From contig KN834756.1 in NCBI GenBank assembly GCA_000827265.1, forward strand, positions 964,385 to 1,028,384: DNA of 64,000 bases. The letters run 5' to 3'. Position 1 is the stretch's first letter. The number at the start of each line of letters is the position of its first letter. The translations under genes were made by a program, and so were the position numbers. Source of the stretch: Collybiopsis luxurians FD-317 M1. Lineage: Eukaryota > Basidiomycota > Agaricomycetes > Agaricales > Omphalotaceae. Under the pieces are notes generated by a model, which saw nothing but the letters and a program-made list of their open reading frames with translations, made no database searches and was not told where the DNA came from. This document shows positions 11,410 through 23,200 of this stretch, one piece after another.

Positions 11410-12892
11410 TTGCCTCTTTACTTCTTACATGTCCAACCAATGCCAGTGCAACACCTGAATTATCCAGCCTTACAACCCCCAACTTTCACTCCAAGCCTCC
11501 ATTATCAGAATGTTTGGTTGCAACATTGGGGAGAGGAACTTGAATACGCCAATGATGGCCAGGCCATCCTAGTCCATTCTGCGCTCATGAAAACTGGGAA
11601 AATCTGGATCCTAGATGATTATCACAGGATTACTAATAAGATTGAAGGTCCACGTCACCAAGATGTCGAGGGGTATCTGCTAGTTGGTAGCCCAAGAATC
11701 GGTGTGTTAATCTCTTTCTTTTTGTTATCGATTGATTCACTACCATCTCTTCTTCAGAAAAATCAACCTTTCTTTACTACCAACTTGCTCAACGTCTCTC
11801 CATGGGATGGCCAACCATTATATATAATGGATTGACAATCTATTTTGATGTGATGGGTGCCTATAAAATGCACTTTGATGATGATGCGGACTTCGAACCT
11901 TTTGAAGGGATGGACCAAACCATGTGCCTCATTGACTCAGACCACAACCCACTTCCTCCTAGGCTTTGGATTTCTAAGCTTTTATTCCCCATCTTGGTGA
12001 CATCTCCTAAGGAAGACCGATACAAGAACTTCAAGAAGCAGAGTGAGTTGAGGAGGATAATTCCAAAAGCTTCTAGTTTCAAAGAAGCATTGCAAGTGTT
12101 AGTGATTTGCTTCTCATTATATTTGTTTTTTGTACCTTAAAGCCAAGCAGGTGGAACCAAGCCAGCGACTCATCTAAAATAGAATTGCTGAAATATGTCT
12201 GGGACAATTACAGTCCTGACTTTTGTCTTGGAAAGAAGGTGGCCTATATGGGCAAGCAGGCTCTTGTTGAGCATAATGCACTCATAGACAAAGAGCTCTA
12301 TCCACTTGGCTACACTGAACTGCTGAAGGTTGTCAGAAATCCTGATAGCGGTGCTTCCCTCTCCCACAAACTTGTCTTTTCGTATTCTATGAACCAGGAG
12401 CCCACAGTGTTAAGACATCATCTTCATTCAGGTATGCTCATGCAATTAATCATGGAGACAACTACAGCCAGGCACTTAGAGGACTGCCAGCTCCTTTTTG
12501 ATTTTTTCCAGCATTCACCATCAATGGCCCCCTCTCTAGGCCACCTCTTTGAGATAATGTCCATCCAGAAGCTAGCTGGTGACTTTGACAGCATGCTGAC
12601 ATCACTGGAAGGTCTCCCAAACTGACAAATTCATTTCACATGACTTAGCATCCAGACTTTCAACAATAAAAGTGCACCCTCTGCCACAATGTTTCCCTTC
12701 AAGTTCTACGTCCCCCAACAGAAGAACAACAAAGCTTACGATGGTTTTCACTATGATGGTCAGGTCAGTTATGGGTTTCAGAAGACAGTCAGGGACACCC
12801 ATCTGCTAAATGAGAAAGGCATGTTGGACCTGTGCAGGCACATGGAAGTTGCCAGCATGCAGGAATTCCTATTTATCATTGTTACACTGTGA
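11410..12892 (+). pseudogene. Crinkler/RHS-like P-loop protein, degraded
   Basis: Exon 1 ends with 'VEGYLLVGSPRI'. Splicing 11,702-11,757 (GTGTGT...CAG) gives a P-loop GSPRIEKST, followed by 'FLYYQLAQRLSMGWPTI'. A second intron, 12,096-12,142, is in phase and leads to a third exon with 'SLSHKLV', 'LGHLFE', and later 'FYVPQQKNNKAYDGF...FQKTVRDTH'. This order (P-loop, then 'ILVTSP' near 12,000, then S-H-K, a [GS].FE motif, and a P..N...D...FQ.T...H end) fits the fungal Crinkler/RHS-type family, which joins a STAND-like NTPase to a nuclease-like end. The P-loop glycine before Lys is Glu. Two TGA stops (12,623 and about 12,641) lie between the third exon and the C-terminal motif. Confidence 0.5.
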
Positions 12893-13289
12893 GACACCAA
12901 TTACAGACCGCCAACAAACCTGTACTGACCGCAGAGCGATCTGACTATATGATACTATCACCTTGAACTTGATTTCGGTCAGAAATATAGTACGTTCAAA
13001 TCTTTTCTCTCAAGGTTCCTAATCAACCTGAATGTTGCCTTACTAGACAAGTTGTTCAACACTTTTGAGGAAAGTGACTGGGATGGAATGGTGATCGATG
13101 ATGATTGAATAATATGTGCTACTTTGAATGTTGTGCTTTGCTTGATACGATATACACTTCATATGACATGTTATACTTGATACGTATAATATATGCATGA
13201 ATACTTCAGGTTAACATGTGTCTCTAGAAGGCGCCCCATTTTGGGCACACATCTAAGCTTTGGTATAAGTGCTTGGATGCACATTTTCT

Positions 13290-13590
13290 TATAACTTCCA
13301 ACCATCTTGTCCATTGAGCTTGGAGCCTCATTGGACAGAAATACTATTCTACCACTTTGCAATTTCATGTTTGGTGAGTTTAGCTTTCACATAAAGTGAG
13401 TGAAATCTACTTTTTGTTTCACCCTCTATCCATTTCATCAAGAGTACACAATGCCTGTTGTTCACTTTATGGCAACGGACTCCCTGCTTCTGTTTCTTAT
13501 CAAAAGCAGGTAAAGTCTCTTTCCAGATGCTCATCATTCACATAACGGCAACAAGCACCCAGTGCTCTGCATTGTGGTTGGCTTTTTTTT
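13290..13590. repeat. Dispersed repeat, copy 2 (partner at 8,085)
   Basis: Shares ordered words with 8,085-8,300: CATCTTGTCCATTGAGCTTG, TTTAGCTTTCACATAAAG, and CATAACGGCAACAAG...GTGCTCTGCATTGTG. This copy keeps a CpG (AACGGC) where the other has AACAGC. It sits just after the Crinkler-like gene, while copy 1 sits inside the BRCT gene remnant. No terminal repeats could be fixed. Confidence 0.45.
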
Positions 13591-15060
13591 CAATGCTGCT
13601 CATAATACTGCACGCTTTGTGATTAAAAGAACACTGATGTGTTGATTTTGGCTTCGTCCTTTTACAGCTCACTCCTTTCACTGTCTATTGAGCAAAGCTT
13701 GATAGATGGTTCAATTTTCAACAGTTTACACATTTACATCCCATCTTTATGGCAGTTCCTTCTACAGTGGATGTTCTATGTCCCATCCTCAATTCATATT
13801 TTGTTCCCCTTGTGGCTAGCTTGTCATTTGCTCACTTTTTGAGCTCCTGCCAGCTCATGGTCATGTCTGTTACTGGGCTGCTCCCTGCACAAGCTGGCCA
13901 TCATCCTGTCCTTGAAGGTCTGATGGACTTCTTCCACACCCATTGGGTTTTGGGGAGGGGGCTAGTGCCGGCATGCACCACCCTGCCTCTGTCCCTCATG
14001 TACGCTGCTTTTTATCCAACATCAGTCCTACACTTGCCTGTTCTCATACTGGACAGGTGCTTGTGCTGGCAAGCCTGTTGTGGAAGTTGTATCTGCTTTC
14101 CTGTGCCATGGCATCTTTACCGACTATGAGAACACATTTGCAGACTAGTAATTCTTGCCAAATTTCAGGGCCACGTGAATTTCACAGTACCATTTTGTCT
14201 CCTCTGTTTAACTGCACGATGAACCAAGGTCCAGCAGACCCTGAGCTCTTCTGCTTGCCATTACACTCAAACTAGCTCTGATGAGAAACTCAACTCCCTT
14301 TTGGACTTGACTCATTTTTGGAAGCATCGATCAAGATGTGATAAATGTGAAAGATCAGAAATTTGAATTTATGTTTTTTCCTAGTCACATAGTTAAATAA
14401 GGAAAAAGAAAGGTTCTCTTTCTTCCCCCTCCTCCACCAGTCATGAACTGCAGAATCAATAACATCATGCCGGAATCTGTCTGAGCCAATCTCGAATCTG
14501 CAGTGGGTGGTATTCAGAACAGCCAGCCCTTGGAACAAGATAAAACCTGAAAACAAATTGAAGAGGTCTGAAAAACTTTGATTAAAAACCTTTTTGTAGC
14601 TGTGGCGCAGCTTGAAGGTTTGGTCAGAGTAACCTTGGGCTCAGAAATAGATACACATTCATGGGCCGCCAGTAATATCCCCCTCCAAATGCATATTCTC
14701 AGTAATGCAATAGGTACAACCTCGCTCGACATACTCAGAACTGACAGAGCCTTAAAATTTTGCCAACCAGTAATATTGGTGGAGTGTAAACTACAAAAGC
14801 TTTGAGACATCACAGATCTTCACCCTGACATGACATCTGGCTCCTTTAAGCAAACAGTCCAAGACTTTGTCTGCTTCATTCTTGTGAGGCAATCTTACCC
14901 AAATTCCCATGCAATGTTCTCTAATCTGAAGTTCTTTTTGTCTCTTCTTGTTTCTGCCTGTCTCTTCATTCCACATTCACTGAGCACAAGTCTCGATAAA
15001 TGACCCATTCCCCAATTTTTAGCATGCGGACCATGCAGCCCCAAGAGATCATTGAAAATT
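13591..15060. other. Unassigned region
   Basis: Short open frames exist on both strands (for example 13,943-14,275 plus and 14,514-14,813 minus), but none has a motif I recognise. A G-rich piece GGGGAGGGGGC is near 13,951. A copy of the dispersed motif CACTGAGCACAAGTCTCGAT is at 14,978-14,997. Confidence 0.3.
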
Positions 15061-15071
15061 TATGAGTTAAT

Positions 15072-16440
15072 TTGTGCAGAGTTGCAGTGATTTTTTTGAT
15101 TCAGCAGTCACAGTGCTTCAATCCTGATAATTCTGCCCAGTACTGCAGTAACATTGAGCAGTCCTTGTGTCATAGCTGCAATTGTCATCATCAAACTGCC
15201 TTCGTCAACCTTTTTCCTTTCTTCAACAAACTTGTACTTCACCTAATGTGTCGCATCAAGAAGTTGGCATTTTCATGCTCTACAGGTCACTTGAGAACAT
15301 TGTTGAGGCATTCCAGGATCATATGAATTCATTATTCTAGCTCTTCTTGTAAACACTAGTAGACTCCAACAGCATCGAAGCTCAGACCACGACTGTCCAG
15401 TTGGTGAGCCACATTTCCTCCCTTATTGACTGCGTCTTGATGTATGCTTTAGTGCTATGGAGGTCATCGCACAATATATTGATGTGGATGATAAGGCATG
15501 TCTTGTATGACTGTTCACTGTTCTGTGATTTGCGATCTCCCTTGACTCACAATTTTATAGGCTCAACTCTAACAGCTCCTTCCTGCCATGATCCAGGTTG
15601 TTGGACAGTGTGCGGAGACCGGCAATGAGTCAGGAGCTCGCATGTATTTGATGTCCTCAAGACTCTCCTCATCTTGGTACATCTTGAGATTCCAGCTCAC
15701 TCCTTTGTATGCTAACAACTGGACCGTTCAATAGTATGTTCTCATTTTTTTTCCAGATTAGGATATTGATATCTTTGCAGCAAAAAATCAAAGTTGCAGA
15801 GTTTTGGCCTTGCACCTTCCATTCTCGAGCATTTGGTGCCACTGACTACTGAGGAAGAACTTGAATACATTGATGAAAATGCTATTTTTCAATATGTTGC
15901 AATTGAACAAATCCTGTGGTGTCGTTAATTGTTTTTGTAGTCTACTCTTCATATCATCGATTGGTTGTCAAACAACTTGCCTCCTATGCAAGTTATCCCT
16001 GCCTTGTGTACACTCATTGTGCAATATTTCTCCTCCTAAAATCCTGCCCAGCACCATGGTACGATACTTGCTCTCGGCATTGCCCTTGAGGTTTGCAGTG
16101 AATTTATGACTCTGTTAATGGGGGAGGTTTGGCCCATCATTGAGGCCAGTCTTCAGGATAGCAATGCTAGCATCAGGAAAGCTACCTGTGTGGCTGTCAG
16201 CTGCTTCTGCAAGTGGTTAGAGGATGACTGCATTGCCAAACATGCAGTGCTTGTCCCAGTACATTTTGTCTCTTTTTATGTGATCTTTGAACATTGCTAA
16301 TTGTTTACAGAGATACTACATTCTGCATGCACCGCTCTTGATGCTCTTCTTGAAATTCTCCATGATGTCATTGACCAGTACTTGCAGCTAATTATGGAGC
16401 GCCTCTCTGGCCTTCTCAAGACTGCTCCTATTGATGAAGA
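15072..16440 (+). pseudogene. Importin subunit beta-4 / Kap123-like pseudogene (5' half)
   Basis: Pieces of an importin-beta-type HEAT-repeat protein appear in order but in shifting frames: 'LLQQTCTSPNVSHQEVG' and 'FMLYRSLENIVEAFQDHM' (15,225-15,335), 'VIAQYIDVDDKA' (about 15,460), 'LLPAMIQVVGQCAETG' (about 15,580), 'FDVLKTLLIL' (about 15,650), 'GEVWPIIEASLQDSNASIRK' (16,125), and 'CTALDALLEILHDVIDQYLQ' plus 'MERLSGLLKTAPI' (16,330-16,430). These match the N-terminal to middle part of Kap123/importin-4, a nuclear import receptor. Intron-like GT..AG joins remain (for example, about 16,261-16,312), so it derived from genomic DNA rather than mRNA. Several frameshifts and a gap of roughly 100 residues show that it is dead. 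Confidence 0.75.
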
Positions 16441-17180
16441 TGAGGACAAGGATGAAGATGTGGAGGGTGTATATGCAAGTGGAACATCTTCGGCACCGGC
16501 TCCAGGATTTGGTGACCTCTCCGCATCTGAATCCTCGCCCTTATTGGGTGCCAGGTCAAATGTATCAAGGTCATGCTCTTGATCATGAAGAAGAGTGGCA
16601 TCTATGTCTACCAGAAATGCAACTGTTGGGCAAGCTATTCTCATGGTAAGTTGCATTGTTGTGCATCATTAAATCTTGTTCACCTGTTTTCATACAGTTG
16701 CTGAAGGGATTTGTCAGAACGGGAGTTCTGTTTTTGGGGAAAGGGTGCATTATCTTGTCATTTTCATTTTACCATTCTTACTGGGTTTGTTCTTTAGGTT
16801 TATGAATGGAGGAATTCTATTTTCTTTGTTCTGTTCATTTTCATCACTGTAACATCCTTATATTCTTTCCTCCTACTGGTTTGCACAAAGTTTGTCATTG
16901 CTGGAAGTTTCAGAGGTATGTATTCTCACACAGATTGTCTGTGTGAATTAACTGCAAACTCAAATTCTAACTCCAGACATTGGTGGTGCCCTTTACAGTC
17001 CCTGGATGTGACATCTTATCCTCAGTCCCATAGTAATATCTCAAATTGGTTTTGTTTGCACCTACATGATCTTTGTGTCAGAGAACTTGCTCATCACACA
17101 TTTTGTTGTTTTCTAAATGCTTTCCTGAATAATTTAATTGTACTACTCATGCCACCAAAGAAAAAAAAAATAAGATAAAT
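16441..17180. other. Sequence after the importin break; unrelated acidic ORF tail and AT-rich spacer
   Basis: Right after the importin motif TAPI the frame continues as an Asp/Glu-rich, then Ser/Ala/Pro-rich peptide to 16,582. This does not look like importin, so homology ends abruptly near 16,430. The rest is AT-rich spacer with no recognised feature. Confidence 0.35.
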
Positions 17181-17275
17181 CAGTGTTGCAAAGGATGGGA
17201 ATCAAACCTGAGACCTCGTCAATTGAGAAAAATTTTCCAATAAAGTAATGATGCCAGAGTAAGGACTTAGTGGGC
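17168..17275 (-). repeat. tRNA-like / SINE-like sequence with Pol III B-box
   Basis: On the minus strand, GGTTTGATTCC (complement of 17,200-17,210) differs from a perfect B-box GGTTCGATTCC by one C-to-T change at a CpG. It is followed by CCATCCTTTGCA and then a long T-run (complement of the A-run at 17,160-17,170), which resembles a Pol III terminator. About 55 bases upstream, TGGCCCACTAAG is a poor A-box candidate. I cannot fold a convincing cloverleaf, so a decayed tRNA-derived SINE is more likely than a working tRNA. Confidence 0.3.
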
Positions 17276-17337
17276 CAATGCTGAATTCCCATGTCTCTAC
17301 CCTTTACCTTTAACCACCACCATCATCACCCACCGTT

Positions 17338-17590
17338 GTTTACCAAGCACAAGTCTCGATCAACACACCATCACCCAAGTTGCAGCTCAATTGATAATCA
17401 TGCCACCGTTGTTTACCAAGCACAAGTCTCAATAAACTCTGAATTACTTGACCAGCAGCTCAATCAATAATCACTGCTGCTTATCAGCCAAATCTTTTAT
17501 GTTCAAAATACCCACGGCACTGCTCTTCATTTTGAACCACTTTCTTCAAGTTCTTTGCCCAATGTTTACTGAGCACAAGTCTTGATAAAC
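17338..17590 (+). repeat. Three copies of the motif TTTACYRAGCACAAGTCTYGAT
   Basis: The motif occurs at 17,338-17,360, 17,411-17,430 and 17,565-17,588, in the context GTTTACCAAGCACAAGTCTC or GTTTACTGAGCACAAGTCTT, each followed by a CACC- or CAGCTCAAT-type word. The same motif is found at 14,978, on the minus strand at 2,941, and on the minus strand at 57,966. It lies upstream of a deaminase-family gene here and upstream of the Plavaka transposase at 57.9 kb. It may be the terminal or subterminal repeat of a DNA transposon. Confidence 0.55.
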
Positions 17591-17794
17591 ACCCCAATAC
17601 CCAAATAATGTGTTCCAGCAGCTTGATTCATTGACGCTGTCTATCATCTGGCCATCGCTTTCACATTCGCTAACCTCATTTGGAATTTGTGGTACACCTC
17701 ATTTTCCCTGCTTTTTCATTATTTTAGCTGTTTCCTCAGGCTTCTGAACATCGGATTCTCTTGCTACACTCCCCATCCGCACTTGTCAGCCACT

Positions 17795-19731
17795 ATGCCT
17801 AATGAAAAGTTATCAAATGCCTCAAAGCTCCTCCTCCTATTGTCCTTGTGGCACCAATTTGAGTCAGAGGGTATTTCTGAACCTCATCATGATGAGACAG
17901 AGCTGAACATTTTGAATGCATTCTCCACCCTTCTCTACATCAGCTCGCACTCTGTTCATCGTACTCCTGTGGTGAATGTTGTTGCAAGGGTTACCAACGG
18001 TCCTTCATTTCACTTTTACATAGTGACAAATGCAAATCCACATGTTTCAGCTTTTACATCTTGCAGTGTGACTCCAAATTCTGAGCGTGGTCAGCACCTT
18101 CTTCTAAACCATGCAGAGTCACAGTACAAGTAAGTCTATCAATTGCGTCTCTGAGGCTATACTAACATTTTGATTGATTAGTCTCCTGCCATTTGAACAG
18201 CATGCTGAGGATTTAATCAATGTCATTACTTTTTTACAAATTTCCCAAGTTCACTGCTCAGTCTGGAACCTCAGTCTCTTCTGTTTCTATATGATACATC
18301 GTTGCTTTAGGAAAATTGCTTGGCAATTCAAAGACCTTCAAGATCGCTATGGCAACATTTTGCCCTTCAATATTATTGAACTCTTTCTGAACAATCTCAA
18401 ATCTTTTGGCACAGACTTGGTGAAGAGTTTCTCCATCTATGTAAATTTTCACCAGTTCGAGTTGGTGGTCTCCAAGGTTGCAATTGGGTTGCACTTGGCT
18501 GACAACACATATGAAGTTTGCTTCAACTCATCAAATGCCAAACAATGGCTCAGGTTCTTCAAAGTTATCTGGGAATACCTCGAAGATAGTCTGTTAGAGA
18601 AGAGTTCCAAAACAAACCACTACAGTGTTTGATCGACTGTCCCTGACAATTCAGAAACTCAACATATATGCCTTCTTCTCAGTTGTTTCTGGTCACTTCG
18701 AGATATTCTGAAACACTTGTGTAACCTGCCTATACCTGAGTTAGATAAAGAACTGGGCAAGGCCAGTATGTTCTTTTTTCTTCCCTTTCGACTGCCTAGC
18801 TTAAGCTCAAAATTCCCAGAAAAGAATCCAATGACCTCAAAAGACTTGGGGCAACCGGCTATATCCCTGTTGACTATGAAGTACGATATTGAAATGCAGC
18901 ATTTCAAGAAGGCTCAGGCCCCTCAAGAAAACAGTGTTCCGGTGCAGTCTGGAGAAGATGAAGACAATGATGATTCTCTGGAATGTAAGTTTATCATTTC
19001 AATGAGATTTTTTTTTCCAATATTAAACCATCCTAGAAACCAATGGTAGATGGCTCTGTCACTGCATCGACACTGCTCTGGGCTGGCATATGGCCTGTTT
19101 GATAGTGTGGGAGGCATTAAATCAGGATTTCTTTCAGAACACAACCTTTTCTCTCCACCACATCTGCCCACCCAAACATTTGTACACCAATGATAAGGTC
19201 GCAGAGTTTTTCAACACTACCACCCATCTGGATACTCACATCGATGCTGGCACTCTCAAAACAATTGTGCAGAGTGTGGGCTGTGGGAAGGCTCATGCAG
19301 AAGCATTATTGGTTACCTTATTGCTGCTGCAATCTGGCTCCTCAGAGGTAAGCAATGAATTTTAAACCATTTTTGATATCTCAATCTTGCAGAAGACTCC
19401 ACAAATGTCCATCGGCATGTGCAAAAAGTGTTGTTTGCTTTGCTGGCTTCTCATCCAGACTTTGAACAGCAAGAAGAAGGCTCTCATTGGACTTTCCATT
19501 GGAACACACAGTACATTGTTTCCTTGGATTGCTCCCAAAGGTCTCTCTGAGGAGATATGCAGTGAAATATTAATGAAACTCAAGATGCTTGAATCTTCTC
19601 TATCCGGTAATCACTCCCATCAAAGCTCAGGTGCAGCCTCTGAATTTGAGTATGGTGAGGGTATTCCCACTAGTGTTTATGCTCCCAATGCTTTGTCAAA
19701 TGCAATAGCAAAACATCACAGACAAAGATGA
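17795..19731 (+). pseudogene. OTT_1508-like deaminase-family gene (copy 2)
   Basis: Exons: about 17,795-18,129 (first intron GTAAGT), 18,310-18,632, 18,711-18,983, about 19,036-19,347, and 19,393-19,731. The penultimate exon ends with 'CGKAHAEALL'; after the 45-nt intron (19,348-19,392) the last exon reads 'MCKKCCLLCWLL' and 'GTHSTLFPWIAP'. H-A-E followed by C-x2-C is the zinc signature of the deaminase fold, and the G.H....PW..P end is typical of the fungal OTT_1508-like group, which is expanded in mushrooms. The substrate is unknown. Single-base frame breaks near 18,628 and 18,700 suggest that this copy is damaged, although the catalytic residues are present. Confidence 0.6.
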
Positions 19732-19739
19732 TTTTTATC

Positions 19740-20236
19740 ATACATAGTGACTGTACTGTACATAGAATTACTCATGTTGTTTCTTGACTTTGTTGTTTCT
19801 ATAAGTAATAAGTTAACAAGTGACCTGTCAGTATGATTGTGAGTAATGTGATGACTTCTGTTCATGTGGACATTCATATTTTGTCTGTTGCAACTTTATA
19901 TAATTTTTAACATTGGGATTGTGATTAAGATTGACAACCAATAAGGTTCTTTGGGAAAATTTCAAATACAATAGCATTCAAATTCTACACTTTAAAAAGT
20001 GTTAAATTCTGGGCAACCTAGAAGTAGTCTTGGTGTACAGCAGGGATAACCAGGGATGCCTCAGAGACAACTCAGGGAAGCTCAGAGCACCTAGGGTATG
20101 GCTTAATTCCTGGGCTCATCTGGATGCCAGTGTTGCCAGTGGGTTTTCAGGCTACAGGAGGTAGATCAGGATTTGGGAAAATACCTGTGCTCCCTCAGAA
20201 TTACATAGTCTGCCTGGGAATAAGGGACTTTTCCAG
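19740..20236. repeat. AT-rich spacer and family-alpha-like repeat debris
   Basis: From about 20,005 the sequence changes to words such as CAGGGATAACCAGGGATGCC and GGGAAGCTCAGAGCACCTAG, like those inside the alpha elements at 9.6 and 47.95 kb. It ends with GGACTTTTCCAGATG at 20,222-20,236, close to the alpha right terminus (TTTTTCCTGATG). Gypsy copy A homology starts directly after it. The left end was not found, so this looks like a truncated or rearranged alpha-type element that removed the start of copy A. Confidence 0.45.
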
Positions 20237-23200
20237 ATGACTCATTCCCTGAAAGATTCTCAAGGCTTTAGTGTGGGAGTCAGCTCGACATGCCCCTTCC
20301 ACACACCAACTCATCCTGAGAATGAGGATTATTATGAAGATATTGGCATATCTCTGACAACACAATATACATCTATAGGAGTGAGACACAAGGTCATCTC
20401 CCCATTAGAATATATCAGATGTCCACTTCCTCTCACACCAAGAGAAGAAGAATCTCAATTTGCATTGCAACAATCAGAATGAGAGACAAGTTGGGGGTTA
20501 TACCTATTGGGTCCACTCTCATTAAGGGGCCTACAGTCTCTGTTCAAATTAAAATGGTCTACTCCAATAGTAGAAAGTGATGCAATACAGGCTCAGGGAT
20601 TGTTGAGTTCAATCCCCAATATAAGTAGAAGAACTGTCTTGTCACTGGAGCAAAGCAGTCCGTTACCTGCTCCTCCAATGACAGAAGAATTTGTGAAGGA
20701 GACACAGAGTTAGAACTGCAAGAGTTCCTTAATGTCTCCTCCCTACCTGAATGTTTGTGTTGTACCATTGACATCAATTGGTTAATCTACTTCAAATCAA
20801 CCAATGCACACATTTTGAATTAATAAAGGCAATGCAACACTATATTTGAATTATTAATGGTTGAGACCCAGAAATGAAGGACAATTTCTGGGTACTAGCT
20901 GCCTATTTTTGGAAATGTTTAATGCAACAACCTTCCCAGCTACCTAATGGGATAAATAATGAAATATTCCAGTCGAAAGAAGTATATGAAGGAGCCCTAT
21001 GGCTATCACAGCTGATTATGGATCCTGAACAAATGGAAATGGTGAATAAGGCCACCATGAGGCATCTCGAGTCAATACAAAAATCTCAAATCAATTTTCC
21101 ACTCAATACAATAGTAGATAATAAAAAGAGGAAAACACTAAACTCTCCTACATTATCATTACTAGATAAAGTGGAACAAGAACAGTCTGCAAGAGCAGAC
21201 AACCTTATTGGTGGTTACAGTTATACCAGTCAATTTTGGGACCAGCAGAAAATAGCTCAAGTGGCAAAGGAGTATCATAGATCTATGGGAAATACTACTA
21301 CTCTAAGTTATGAGGATCTGGAAGAGTTGAGATGACTTCCACCCACTGATCTGGACCGCAGGCTGCTAATAGTACCTGAAGAAAGAGGTGAACACCAGGT
21401 GAGGACAGCCGACAGGGTTTGGGAACTCAAACCCTCCTCAGGAAAGGCTCGAAAGGAGGAGAACAAGTTCTTTTCAGAAAGATCTGCGAGACATTTGGCA
21501 TTGCAAAATGCCAGCAACATGCTGATGAGTGCAATAAATCCTTGAGATGAGGATATTTGCCTAGCGAAGCAGTACAAGGAGAGAATCCATGGGGATGTGG
21601 GAGGCTCATGGGTAATAAGAGCCCAGATGGAATCAGTAACAGATGAGCCAGAAGCTACTGTGATGACAGGGGATCCTCATATGAGTCTCAAAACCCAAAC
21701 CAAGCAGGAGATTTTCTCAAAAGAATTCACCCCCCTACGAAATGTAAAGGGTATAGGGAAAGTGGTTAATCCTTTTGCTAGGGATTTGAGTTGCCAGATT
21801 CCCCAACCACTGAGAACTACAGAAGTCCCCCCTCAACAGCCTGCAGTTCAACAAACAGTGCATGTCCTACCACCAGTAGTTGTGGAAACTGCTCCTCAGG
21901 CTGCAGGATTTACTCCACCTGTATTTACAGCTGCTCCTAGGCAATACATCCATCTGACTGGCAGAAATTTTGACTCAATACCTGCAATTCCACATAGAAC
22001 ACCTGGATGAGTAATGAATGATTATCACCCTATTGTCTCGATACATCAGGAACCTGCGAGAGTCCCAGCTGAACAATATTGGAGATCAGGGACTCAAGAG
22101 TATAGACCCTACGCAGCTGAGCCAATGTATGACTACTCAAATCATGCCAGTACCTACAGAGGGTATGGAGTAGCAGGAGCTCCAGGAGGACCTCCGTATG
22201 GAGGAGTTATGCAGACAGGAGGAATTAGTGACAAAAATTCAGAAAGAGAAAGAGGTAGTAGAAATGGCAGTTTTAGAGGTAGATCTGAAGGTGGGGGACC
22301 TGGGGGACCAGGAGGACCAGGTAGTCCAGGAGGACCACCTGATGATCCTGACAATTGGGGTTCAAATCACAATGCATATTGGCACCTGGCAAATGGATGG
22401 GTGGCTGTATGAGGCCCCAGAGGTGAGAGAGGAGAACTGGGTCCTGCAGGATGAGATGCAAGTCAGATTCCAGAATTCGATCAGTGAAAAGATCAATTAA
22501 ATAAGGAAGCAAAACTCGATGTCAAAAAACCTGACCCTCTTGACAGTTCTGATAGGTGGAAATGGGAACCTTTCCTCTTGCAAGTTCACTGCACTTTCAT
22601 GGCCAAACCTACTATCTATGAGAATGACTCAGATAAAATTGGTTTTGCTGTCTCATATCTGACAGGGGCAGCAGCTACTCACTATGACAATTTGCTGAAA
22701 CAGGAAGAGGCTGGGATCCCTGTCCCTGCTCTCTGTACCTGGATTGACTTTGTTGTGGAATTCACATTGTATTTCAGATTATTTGATCTGGCATGAGATG
22801 CACAGGTGAAACTGGCCTGGATCAAGCAGATGGACAATGAATCATTTGCAACATTTATTATTTGATTCCAGGAATATGCATTCAAGATGGGATACAACAA
22901 CATGGCATTAATAGCAATGCTCTGAGGGGTGGTAACAAGGAGTCTCGATGTTACAGTAGCAGCTCAAACTCATCCCCCTCAGAATTATCCACAATGGATA
23001 CAGCAATTCCAGGAGTTGGACAATTCAATTTGTGCCACCAGTGCAGCTCATTCTCATGAAGGAAACTCTGGTTTCAGAATGTATAATCCTATGGCCCCAT
23101 CAAATCCTCAAAATGCTAACCCATGACAAGGATCCAATAATAATAACCCCCAGCAAGCAGGGGGTCAACAAGATAGGAATCAAGGTAATTGGATCAATCA

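Noticed and set aside
20128..20236. A complete small alpha element bounded by CATCTGG and CCAGATG
   Set aside because: The short ends match, but the flanks CT and AC are not duplicated and the pairing stops after nine bases, so it was recorded only as debris.
22154..22354. Collagen-like or silk-like minus-strand protein rich in Pro and Gly
   Set aside because: It is the antisense of the Gly/Pro-rich part of the Gypsy Gag.
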